Source: Leishmania donovani (Eukaryota > Euglenozoa > Kinetoplastea > Trypanosomatida > Trypanosomatidae). Taken from it: a DNA stretch of 64,000 nt. The DNA is taken from assembly GCF_000227135.1 (NCBI RefSeq), contig NC_018258.1:219279-283278 (forward strand), read 5' to 3'. This document shows positions 27,669 through 36,587 of the stretch, in pieces (position 1 is the first letter of the stretch; each line of letters opens with the position of its first letter). The notes beneath the pieces are model-generated. The model was not told the origin of the DNA. It searched no databases and saw only the letters and a program-made list of their open reading frames with translations. The position numbers were made by a program, and so were the translations under genes.

Positions 27669-30600
27669 TCACGCAGCCAGCGCAATAAAGTACTGCTGCA
27701 CCACTTGCCGCCACTCCCCCTTCGGTGAGCCCATGGGTTGGTCGACGTTGTCGACGGCGGCGTAGACGATCATGCTGAGCGTCGAGAAGTCCAGCAGAGG
27801 AATGCGGCTGGCCGAAGCAATGGGAATGACGACGTTCACGGCAAAGGACAAGAGCAGCAGGCGATGCGTGAGGTGCGTCAAACTCGCTTGCTCGTCCCGG
27901 GTTAGTCCGGCGTAATCGAGCGCGACACCATTGACGGCGCCCAGGCCCTTCTGGACACCATCAGCGACATTCTCGCGTGCACCTCTCCACGAGGTGGCGT
28001 GCAGCTGTCGGCTTGCCACTGCGGATTCCAGCAACGACCTCAGCGGCACTGCGTTGCCTTGAAGAAGTGATTCACGAGTGTGCTCGATGGAGGCAAGCTC
28101 GACTTCAAACAAGCGAGCCAGGGACGGAAGATGGTGCAGCGCGATGCTGCCTTGCCGCTTGAGGTCCATAGCGTCAAACACCTCCCGCAGCACTCGACTG
28201 CGGCGAATCGCCTTCTTGGGGAGCAGTGCGGTGAGCTTCGCGGAAAGCGGGGCTGCGCGGCTATCGCGAGCCGGCGACAATGAGAGAGGGATCGAGCGTC
28301 CAAACGCGTAGAGGTCTGCCGGGTCGACGTACACGACATTGCCGCCACGCTTCGCCGACACAGTGAGGGAGGAAGGTGTCGCTTGCGGACGAAGCGTGGT
28401 GGGAGAGAGAGTCTCCATTGCCCCTACCACGCTCGCCCGGGTGGGAGCTGCTGCACCCGTGTGAGGCTCAGCGTCCCTTTGCACGCGAACGAGGTCGAGG
28501 AAGCGCGCCACTTGCTCTGGGGTGAGCCGCGACCCATTCAAAAAGTACAGGTCCACTGCCGGGGTGCCGCTTTCCAGTACGAAAGCGCCGATGGCTTGAG
28601 AGCGCCGCAGCGAGGGATCTGCAGCAGAGGTACGAGGAGGCCAGAGAATGCCCAAAAGGTCCGCAACGGAGGCTGCTGCCGCCGACTGCGCGATGATATC
28701 AGAAGGTACTCCGTGCATAGCGGATGTGGCGCGCGGGTAAGGGCTCGGAGGTGACACGGCAGGCCCGGTCCGGTGAGCCGGACACGGGGACGGCTTCGCC
28801 GCAGCGGCGGGGGCGTGAGCGCCTTTGATGGATGCCTGAAGACGTCTAGCGCTGCCTGTCGGCGGTGAAGTCCCGCGCGCCTCTCTGAAGGGTTTGCCTT
28901 GCACACCTCCGCGCTTGGCGTCTTTGTCACGCGCCTCAGCTTGGTGCAGCGCTCTTTGTGATCGCGACCTCCTGCTGCTGTATCCACCCCCCATCGGCGT
29001 TGGCTGCGGGACGAAGCGAAGACTGCTGGGGGTGGGCATTAGGGCTTCCCTCTCGTGCGACGGCGAGCTCTCCAGCAGCGTGCGATCCTGTCGACGGGCA
29101 ATGGCGATGCGCTTGCGCAGCTCGACCAGTTCTGCGCGTTGCCGCTCATTAAACTGCCGCCACTGTTCCGCCTCTTCAAAGGCACCGGTGACAAGCTCGC
29201 CCCGCATCTCAAGCGGGTACGCGTGGTCGTCGGCTGTGAGGGGGTTCGAATCTCGGTTTAGCTGCTGATGGTGCCGATAATACTGGTTCTCTACTTCCCG
29301 GTTGGCCGAATACACCTGAACAGAGCTGTGGGGAGCGCGTTGACCTGCGGGTGCCGGGAACGCCATTTGGATCTCCTGCGTCGGCGAGGCGGTGGCAGAG
29401 GCGGCCGCCGTTGAGGTGTGACTTCGGGCCCCCGTGACGAGAGCCTCAGGTGGTGAATCCATGGACCCGGTGCTGCCTTCCTCCGTGACAAGTCGGTGAT
29501 TGGGCGACTCACTCGTTGTCCAGCACGCCGAGGACTCCTTCGACCGACGCTTCAGCCGCCCTCGCTGTTCCTCGTGCGTGAGGCGAGGAGGCAAGGGCAC
29601 CCGAGCGCCCTTCTTCCTTGACACGTTGCGGTCGCTTAAGGAGGCAGAGCGGCTCTTCGAGCCTCCGGTAGGCGACACCGACGGCGCCCCAGAGGCCTGC
29701 GCGTCGAGAGGGGTGGATACCGCTGCCCTTTGGTACAGTGGCGGGTGCGTGGCGCTGCGCGCAGGAGACAGCTCTGCGTCCCTGACGACTGGTGTGGGGG
29801 CACGCTTGCGCGGCTGAGGCAGACGCGAGTGCTGATTCTTCGGCTGCTGGAGGCGATTCGTCACGATCGTTTTCTTGGTCGGTTGCGAGGCTGTCGGCGA
29901 AGGTGTTGCCGTCGTGCCAGCCTCTCCAGCGGCGTCAAGAGCACCGACGCCCGCTGTGCTGCCCAGCGCCGCATTGCTGCTGCTGGGCAGGGCGTCCGGA
30001 ATCGGCGACGACGTTGGAGTCGAACAGCGACCAAATACCGGCAGACTGTCTGCGGCGAGCGGTTGAGTACCACGGCCGCCAAACAGCGGGTCGGAGCGCT
30101 CCACGGCACTCTCGTTGCCTGTGTTCTCTATGTCAAACCGAATCGACGGGCTCAGCGGCCGCGACGGCGGGCGACTGTGCAACGAGTGGGAGTGGTGCGA
30201 CGACGACAACTTCGGCGTCCCGGTGTCCCGCTTCAGCGGGTACGCAACAGTCGCCCCCAACTGCCGGTTCTTGTCATTCGTGTCGTCTTCGAGCATGAAG
30301 GCGATGCTGTCGTTATCCACAGAGTCACCCGCACAACTTTCCAGGACGGAGATAGAGCGACCGTCGCGCCTGGCAGGAATGCTGCCGCTATTCATCGCCA
30401 CAAGACTTCGGTTCTGGGGCAAGGCAGGGGTGTCGATGCTCTGCATGAAGTCGCTTTCGTCCTCGGTCTGGAAGGCAATACTGTCCTCGTTGAACGTCGA
30501 ATGCCGACCTGCTGTTCCCGCGGGCGCTGCTTCACCGGACACAGGTGAGAGAGGAGGGAGCGGAAGGGCACTGTTCGTCACTGGTGCGGTGCACTTCTCT

Positions 30601-31262
30601 GTCTCGGGCTGCGCCAGTGGGGAGAACCCGAACTCTATGCTTTCCGAGCCATGCTCAATGAAGCTGATGCTGGTGTCGGTAGGAGCACAGCATCTGACAC
30701 TGGAGAGCAGTGGGGCTCGTGCCTCCGCCTTTTCCACGGGTGTCGAAGCACGAGGATTCAGGCGAGCCTTCGGACCAGGAGATGCACGCCGACTGCCCGG
30801 CTCTGAGTTGAACTGAATGGACCCGATGCTACCGGTGTGACTTAGTCGTTTTGCCAGCCCGGCAGGTGCTGCACTAATGAGGTTCTGCCGAGCCGCCGGC
30901 AGCGCCATCGACGATGTGGATGAACGCGCCGGCATCCCCGCCGCTGAGCCGTCCTCCACGGCAAATAAAATGCTATCGGTGTCTGAATCGGACATGACGT
31001 CAACCTTCGCCGGCTTGCTGGCGGCTGCGGACTGAGACGGGTGTGCGGCGGTGCCACCTGCCGCGGCACCGGACGCCGAGCTGTGCAGCGGAGGCTTTGC
31101 GCCAGCTGCTTTGGCGTTCTGCAGGCTAGGTGAATGCAAGCGCGGCATAGTGTTGATCCGTGGCCGTTTTGGCACGACCACAGGTGCTTTCGTTGGCTGC
31201 CGCGACAGGGGTGGAGAGCTGTCCTCCTCCACAAACCCCAGCGATTCCGTGTCGCTGAGCAT
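27669..31262 (-). CDS. Large disordered protein with repeated S-I-x-F acidic motifs and degenerate EF-hand
   Basis: 1197 residues from the ATG at 31262 (MLSDTESLGF...); the longer frame starts at a non-ATG codon. The first ~330 residues carry at least six copies of a short motif: a small acidic/serine lead, S-[IL]-x-F, then acidic residues. Examples are DTESLGFVEED, DTDSILFAVED, GSIQFNSE, ESIEFGF, EDSIAFQTED and NDSIAFMLED. The middle is Ser/Pro/Arg-rich and basic. Near the C-terminus (about 28140-28185) a helix-loop-helix VFDAMDLKRQGSIAL resembles an EF-hand, but it lacks acidic residues at loop positions 3, 5 and 12, so calcium binding is doubtful. A hydrophobic helix (RLLLLSFAVNVVIPIA) lies close to the end. 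No named family is recognised. The repeated motifs look like docking or phosphorylation sites for one partner. Confidence 0.8.
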   Translation of the reverse strand: MLSDTESLGFVEEDSSPPLSRQPTKAPVVVPKRPRINTMPRLHSPSLQNAKAAGAKPPLHSSASGAAAGGTAAHPSQSAAASKPAKVDVMSDSDTDSILFAVEDGSAAGMPARSSTSSMALPAARQNLISAAPAGLAKRLSHTGSIGSIQFNSEPGSRRASPGPKARLNPRASTPVEKAEARAPLLSSVRCCAPTDTSISFIEHGSESIEFGFSPLAQPETEKCTAPVTNSALPLPPLSPVSGEAAPAGTAGRHSTFNEDSIAFQTEDESDFMQSIDTPALPQNRSLVAMNSGSIPARRDGRSISVLESCAGDSVDNDSIAFMLEDDTNDKNRQLGATVAYPLKRDTGTPKLSSSHHSHSLHSRPPSRPLSPSIRFDIENTGNESAVERSDPLFGGRGTQPLAADSLPVFGRCSTPTSSPIPDALPSSSNAALGSTAGVGALDAAGEAGTTATPSPTASQPTKKTIVTNRLQQPKNQHSRLPQPRKRAPTPVVRDAELSPARSATHPPLYQRAAVSTPLDAQASGAPSVSPTGGSKSRSASLSDRNVSRKKGARVPLPPRLTHEEQRGRLKRRSKESSACWTTSESPNHRLVTEEGSTGSMDSPPEALVTGARSHTSTAAASATASPTQEIQMAFPAPAGQRAPHSSVQVYSANREVENQYYRHHQQLNRDSNPLTADDHAYPLEMRGELVTGAFEEAEQWRQFNERQRAELVELRKRIAIARRQDRTLLESSPSHEREALMPTPSSLRFVPQPTPMGGGYSSRRSRSQRALHQAEARDKDAKRGGVQGKPFREARGTSPPTGSARRLQASIKGAHAPAAAAKPSPCPAHRTGPAVSPPSPYPRATSAMHGVPSDIIAQSAAAASVADLLGILWPPRTSAADPSLRRSQAIGAFVLESGTPAVDLYFLNGSRLTPEQVARFLDLVRVQRDAEPHTGAAAPTRASVVGAMETLSPTTLRPQATPSSLTVSAKRGGNVVYVDPADLYAFGRSIPLSLSPARDSRAAPLSAKLTALLPKKAIRRSRVLREVFDAMDLKRQGSIALHHLPSLARLFEVELASIEHTRESLLQGNAVPLRSLLESAVASRQLHATSWRGARENVADGVQKGLGAVNGVALDYAGLTRDEQASLTHLTHRLLLLSFAVNVVIPIASASRIPLLDFSTLSMIVYAAVDNVDQPMGSPKGEWRQVVQQYFIALAA
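30270..31255 (-). repeat. Array of S-I-x-F/acidic short linear motifs within the coding region
   Basis: Six or seven degenerate copies spaced 40-80 codons apart, near 31220-31255, 30955-30990, 30800-30830, 30625-30680 (two overlapping), 30445-30490 and 30280-30320. Read directly from translation; the spacers are unrelated low-complexity sequence. Confidence 0.65.
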
Positions 31263-32839
31263 GTATGTCTGGGGTGACTTGTCAGCCAGGCGCCCCACCC
31301 ATGCACCACAGCGGTGGGGGAGGTAGCGATGAATAGAAGGGCAAATGGAATTTGGGAACAGGGAGATCAGAGAAGGACCGCACCAAAGCAGAGATGGAGC
31401 ATACAAGAGGGAGGGGAGGGAGGGAGGCGTGCGCCGACACTGCAAGACAGAGAACAAAAAAGGATGCGTGTCGAATGATCCCTCTATTTCCTGGCAACGA
31501 TACCTTGCGACACAGGAGCGATGGCCACGGATGGGGAGGCAACCACCGCTGGCTGCTGTGTTTAAGGATGCACGCTCCACAGCACCTGGACTTTACTCAC
31601 AGGGCGGGTGACAGAAACACGGCATTCGCCGCAGAGATGCAAGGTGTAGAGACACAGATCGATCGGACCGTGGCGTGGACGTGAAGAGAAGAACATAGGA
31701 GGGGGGCGACTCTGATGGCGATTGGGAAAGCGCCTCATCTTTAGTGTCTTTGGCGCGCTAGTGCCCGCCTCACGGGATGCTGGGGTACCAAGAGCATCTG
31801 CAGCCATGTTTCCTCACACACGCGAGGCAGAGAGGCCGAAAGGTGAGGTTCCGAAGTGGGCAAGGCGAGTATCGTGTTTTCTTTTGTATTCGGTGTCTTT
31901 CCGCGCTCCACTCGCGGATCCACACACTTATGCAGATAAGGAACAGACATGGAGAGGGACAAGAAGCGAAGACAAAAGGGGCAGCTGCATCGATGCGGCA
32001 GGAAGGGAAAGGGGCAGAGAAAGAGGGAGAAGGCCCGGGGGCAGGAATCGACTGGTGAAAAAGACAGGAGACGGTGGCGCGTGGGGCTGCAGGGGGGGGG
32101 TGTGGAGGAAGCGGATGCCAGCTCTCAGGAACACTTGCAACCACCAGAAACGCCTTTCAGTCACCTCTTCCTCTGTCTTTGCCTTCCCGCTACTGCTGAG
32201 CATCACAGCCCTCACACAGGTGTTGGGCGCGCACGTACCTTAGACGCACGCAAATCGACGCGCATCCGAATTCAGAGCGACAGAGATGCAGGCATGCGGG
32301 GGGGAGGATGAGGAAAAAGAAAACAACACACATACACACGCATAGACATACACACGTATACGTAACTGCATACACGTCCACTCAGTGAGGCGGAGACCAC
32401 CGTGAAGTCTACGACAGGGAGTGACGGGCAACGCAGAAAGAGGAGAATTCTGATAGAGGGTGGAGGGAGGAGAAGAGCAACCAAACGTAGGAAAAGCTCA
32501 AACATATAAAGTGGCCGGCAGAAGCCCACCGCCGACCCCATCACCGCACCGCCATCAGGCACGGCAAAGACACAAACAGGAGATGGGAGCAGACGACAAA
32601 GACAGAAGCGCATTCCAGAAGAGAATGTCTATGAAGGGTACGAGAACTATATATAGATACACATATATATATACACATATATATGCAGGGGAGTGTGTGC
32701 GCATGCGCAAGAGCCGGAGAATCCAACAGCATCCGGTTCACGGCTTTCGTCTGCATCTGTCTCTCTCTTTTTCTCTGCCGCACGTAATCGGTAGCGATAA
32801 AACCACATTAGAACGTTCACCCGTGGCCGTTGCTTTCGC
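31263..32839. other. Intergenic region with AT-rich repeat
   Basis: About 1.6 kb. An imperfect (AT)n/(TATA) repeat occupies 32648-32685, CA-rich sequence lies at 32325-32370, and GA-rich plus-strand runs lie at 31405-31430 and 32000-32100. No gene seen. Confidence 0.6.
32648..32685. repeat. (AT)n-rich simple repeat
   Basis: Alternating A/T stretches broken by GATACACA; AT-rich in an otherwise GC-rich region. It lies in the probable 3' UTR of the C2-domain gene. Confidence 0.85.
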
Positions 32840-33688
32840 CTAGTACTGGTACTGCGGCTGTGGCGCGTAGCACTGTGAAGGCAGCTGCGTGTAGTACACC
32901 TGCTGGCTCGGCACTGGCGGCTGCTGGTGGTAGCCAGACTGCAGCGGTGACGGGGGGCCAGGCGGGTAGTAGCTGGGCTGCGGCAGCGGCGGGCGCGGCT
33001 GATAGTAGCCCTGAGGCGGTTGCTGCTGGACGTACTGCACTGGCTGCGGCTGAGGAGTATACTGAGCTTGCGGCAGGGGCACGTACTGTACCGGCAGCAG
33101 GGGGACATACGGAACTTGCTGTGGCGAGACGGCGACGCATTGAACTCCTAGGTTCTGTTGTTGCTGCTGCGGAACGGGAGCAGGCAACGCGTACGCCTGC
33201 TGCTGGGGCTGCGGCGGGGCGGTCTTCTGCCCCGGACGCCACGTGCCGTCCTCAATTGCGCGCTTTACCGGGTCGCGGTTGATGTCCGTTGTCACCATCC
33301 ACAGCTCCTCTTGCTTGGGAAGCGCGCCAAAGTCAACTGCCAACAAGCGCACGTGCAGCTCTGCCTGCGTCTTGGACTTTTCTAGTATGTACCACTGGTC
33401 CTTCACAATGCCCTTTGTCAGACCACCGAGGGATAACGTGTAGTAGCCCATGAGGTCATCGCTGTACGTACACTTGTTCCATACCTCCAGCCGAAGCTGC
33501 GTGCTCATTTCGTCCGGGATGTGAAAGCGAAACGTCTCGCCCCACTCCGGGTTGAGGCTGTTCTTCACCACCTGCGTCTTGTACTTCTTGTCGCCCATGA
33601 CGAGCCGCACAAAGGGGTCTGGCAGGCCAATCAGCTGGCAATCGTGCAGCTTTCGTGCCGCACACACCGTCACCTCTATCTTGCCCAT
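32840..33688 (-). CDS. C2-domain protein with proline/glutamine/tyrosine-rich tail
   Basis: 282 residues from the ATG at 33688. Residues 1-118 form a C2 domain: KIEVTVCAARKLHD (first strand), GLPDPFVRLVMG with D24, SLNPEWGETFRFHI, then LRLEVWNKCTYSDDLMGY. The DPF aspartate and the DD pair (78-79) are kept. The D-x-D normally found in the third calcium loop is replaced by W-N-K, so calcium binding may be weak or absent. C2 domains dock to phospholipid membranes. The tail (~155-282) is built of repeated P-Q-Y units (VQYVPLP, VQYVQQQPP, YYPPGPP), typical of self-associating or adaptor regions. The next gene upstream encodes a divergent C2-like protein, which suggests an old duplication or joint function. 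Confidence 0.88.
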   Translation of the reverse strand: MGKIEVTVCAARKLHDCQLIGLPDPFVRLVMGDKKYKTQVVKNSLNPEWGETFRFHIPDEMSTQLRLEVWNKCTYSDDLMGYYTLSLGGLTKGIVKDQWYILEKSKTQAELHVRLLAVDFGALPKQEELWMVTTDINRDPVKRAIEDGTWRPGQKTAPPQPQQQAYALPAPVPQQQQQNLGVQCVAVSPQQVPYVPLLPVQYVPLPQAQYTPQPQPVQYVQQQPPQGYYQPRPPLPQPSYYPPGPPSPLQSGYHQQPPVPSQQVYYTQLPSQCYAPQPQYQY

Positions 33689-34488
33689 ATTCGGTGGCGG
33701 GAGGGGTGTTGACGAGATGGAAGATTCCCGAGGAGAATGACAGGTGCGCCGACAGAGACAAAGACTACGCAGTCACGCACAGGTAGCAAGCAGTGGAGAG
33801 CAGAGATACAGAGTATGGAAGCGCAAGAAGATGGAAAGAAACGCCATCTGGTGCATCCCCCCTCGGGGAGGCACAGGCCAACCAGCTAGTAGGCAGTGTG
33901 AGGGGAGGGGGGTGGGGGGATGCGTGCGAGTCACGTTACAACGTTGCCTAATCCTATGGATGGCGCAAGCGTGTGCACTGTCGCAGGCCGCATCGAGGCA
34001 ACGCCATCCAGGACATGACCGCCGGCATCCGCAGCGATACATTGCTCTGACTCCCCCGCGTCGTAGGCGCCTGACCCTGTCACCACCCGAAGTGGCTCAG
34101 CATTTGGCAGAGGGATAGAGAGGGAAGGAGGGGTGCGGCTTTGGCTTCCGCCCACGCAAAGAGTGCGGGGTGGTGGTGGCGCACTGGGCCCTGAGATACC
34201 GCGCACGGAGTTGAGGTGTCCCCCCGCTTCATGAGGGGCAGTATAGCCCTCCGGAAAAGGAGAACGGTGCGTATGCAGCAAAGAGCGGGCGGGGCGCAAG
34301 GGTTCAGCAGCGCCTGCACCATCGCCACCAAAAGAGCGCGGGAGGAGAGAGGTGCATGGGGATCCAAGGAATACGCCCTCCCCCCTTCGCCGCTGTAAGC
34401 AGTGCTTCTTCTGCGTCGGAAAACCGACAGGTTCGCACTCATCCTCCATAACCATCCCTCACATCCCGTCTTTGGGCTTCTGCTCTCT
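33689..34488. other. Intergenic region
   Basis: Spacer between the two C2-type genes. Plus-strand G-rich runs (33900-33925) and AGAGGGA repeats near 34120 would read as pyrimidine tracts on the transcribed strand. A 174-codon frame at 33931-34455 shows no domain and is judged non-coding. Confidence 0.55.
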
Positions 34489-35937
34489 TTATCTTGGGAG
34501 CCGATACGAAGGGTACACAGTCGGCTGAGTGGTGCCTGACTGCCACGTCAAGTCGCCATCGCCAAGAATGCCTTGGCCAGAGGACTGTGGGGTGGCTGGC
34601 AGCACCCCGGGAACATCAGGGTGAAACATTCTCCCCCCAACGTTGGCAGCGGCTTCGGATGCGGGAGGGAACATCGAGAAGAAAGGCGGCTGGCCAGGCT
34701 TGTGCAAGTTGTCGCCGCCCATGCCTCCAGGCATCGACATCATCATAGTAGGTGCAAGCTGTCCCGCACCGCTTCCCCCGGTGGGCACACCCAGTGGGGC
34801 GAGGAGGTTTACCAGTACCGGATTGAGCGTGCCCAGGGGCGCACCGTAGACACCCGCTGCCACGTACGGAGGCCCACCGGTCACGGTGTTACCCAGCATG
34901 CCCGTTGGGAAGGGCACCGGGTAAGCGGCACTGCCGATCGTGCTCGCTGCGGTCATCGTCGCCTCACTGCCTTGCTGGGGAGACCATGCAGCCATCAAGG
35001 GCGCCAGCCCCACCGCTTGCACCCGCAGCCGCAAGCTGAGCCGATGCCCGCTCCATCCGTAGAGGTTGCCCATGATGCTCGGCGCCTCCTTGGTGCGCAG
35101 CAGAACCACCCGCTCCACCACTGCATCGAGGTTGCTGAGGGCATATCCGCCTTGCATCAGCTCCATTGGGACATGGTACGTGTACCGGCCCAGCAGGTTC
35201 TCTGAGAGCGGAGCGCTGCGCCACAGCTCAAGCTCAATGGCGGGGTAAAAGAGAGGAGCGTGGCTCGCCCCGACCTCAGTGGCTCTTGCGCCATTGCCGT
35301 CCCCTGAGGACTGCTGCTGGGCGGCCGCGCTGTGCAGTGAAGGGGTCGAGATGACAAGGGAGGAAGGCTGTGGTGCGTAGGAGACAGGAAAACCGCTGCT
35401 GCCAGTCGCCCTCATTCCACCGGATGCTGCCGTGGACATGGGCAGTGCGATGCCACCGGACATGTCACGCAGTCCGCCGCCGGCGCCACTGGCGCTGCCG
35501 CTCCGGTGAAGCGGAGGGGTGTAGGGGGCAGAGAATCCTCCCTGAGGGTCTCCTCCGTCCGCAGAGGACGGTGAGTGCGGACCACGCGGTGAGGTGGCAG
35601 GAGTGCTGAGGGGCAGCGCTGGGGGGACGACAACGCGGAACATCTCGTTCCACACGAGGGCATCGTCACTCTGCGCCTCGCACGCACCCGCAGCAGCGCC
35701 CCGCTGCGTGGCGGAGCCGCGAAGCGCCGCCGGCGATGCGCCAGACGCAGAGGACCACAGACAGCTGGTGCGGCGCACGTCCCCTTGGCAGCGAAGCACC
35801 ACGTACAGCCCGTCAATCTGGAAGTCGCTGTCCAGCCCCTTTGGCATGCTGCCCTGCTGGACGAGGAGGTCGCACACTCGAATATCCACGTACGCCTTGC
35901 CCGTTGCGTCTGCCACGGCGCTGTACGGCTGCGACAT
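34489..35937 (-). CDS. Divergent C2-like domain protein with Gly/Pro-rich tail
   Basis: 482 residues from the ATG at 35937. The pattern of C2 strands can be traced. AYVDIRVCDLLVQQG (~15-29) is followed by GLYVVLRCQG (~43-52), VWNEMFRVVVP (~95-105), and, after a ~120-residue Ser/Pro/Gly insertion, IELELWRSAPLSENLLGRYTYHV (~230-255). This is the order seen in the neighbouring canonical C2 protein, but the calcium-binding aspartates are absent and the domain is split by the insertion. The C-terminal ~150 residues are rich in G, P, M and A with no motif. Lipid or protein binding at membranes is a reasonable guess; the C2 assignment is from pattern, not from strong identity. Confidence 0.8.
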   Translation of the reverse strand: MSQPYSAVADATGKAYVDIRVCDLLVQQGSMPKGLDSDFQIDGLYVVLRCQGDVRRTSCLWSSASGASPAALRGSATQRGAAAGACEAQSDDALVWNEMFRVVVPPALPLSTPATSPRGPHSPSSADGGDPQGGFSAPYTPPLHRSGSASGAGGGLRDMSGGIALPMSTAASGGMRATGSSGFPVSYAPQPSSLVISTPSLHSAAAQQQSSGDGNGARATEVGASHAPLFYPAIELELWRSAPLSENLLGRYTYHVPMELMQGGYALSNLDAVVERVVLLRTKEAPSIMGNLYGWSGHRLSLRLRVQAVGLAPLMAAWSPQQGSEATMTAASTIGSAAYPVPFPTGMLGNTVTGGPPYVAAGVYGAPLGTLNPVLVNLLAPLGVPTGGSGAGQLAPTMMMSMPGGMGGDNLHKPGQPPFFSMFPPASEAAANVGGRMFHPDVPGVLPATPQSSGQGILGDGDLTWQSGTTQPTVYPSYRLPR

Positions 35938-36587
35938 GGTGGCTGTGCGTCTGTGTGGGTGTGTGCGTGCAGCAACAAATTATTGGTATCTATTACATAT
36001 GCAAGAATACGGCAGCGAGAGCCAAAAGGCCATGTGGAGCGAGTGAGGACGGTGAGCAAGAGATGTACCTCTCTTTCTCTCATCTGCGCGCGTGTAGTGT
36101 GGCGCCATCCAGGAAACACCATCACCAATACCCATAGTCCATCGGCGAAGGGAGAGAGAGAGTCAGAGGCATGCGCACTCGCACCCGCCGAGGCGACTAT
36201 ATAGCGGCCTTGCATAGAATATTGGCGCATGATCTGCGTTTTGTCGAGCAGTACCGCGGCTGCCTCTATCCCGATTTGCTCTGTGCCGGCAGCAGTTCTC
36301 GGCAGCGGGCCTTTTCACAGTAGCCTTTGTCGTGCTTTCGTCATTCTGTGTCCAACAGGCGAACAACCAGACGCGGCGACGTCTACAGTAAACCCAAATC
36401 GTGCGACCACAACGTTATCGTCTCGCACCCCACCGCATGGACCCCCCCCCCAAACGCTGCAGCATGCGTCACCAAGCACAAATCACTGCGCCAGCGTACC
36501 CGACAACTTCACATCCTCGTCATCTTGGCCGCTGGAGACCGACCAGCCTCTCCAGCCCCCCACAAGATATCCGCATTGACTGACCGA
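35938..36587. other. Intergenic region
   Basis: Spacer between the FtsH-type gene and the C2-like gene. A C-run lies at 36441-36450. No gene seen. Confidence 0.6.

Noticed and set aside
29225..29245. A tRNA B-box-like sequence (ggttcgaatct)
   Set aside because: It lies inside a coding region, with no A-box or cloverleaf around it.
29730..30548. 272-codon plus-strand frame
   Set aside because: Antisense to the S-I-x-F repeat protein; arginine-rich without motif.
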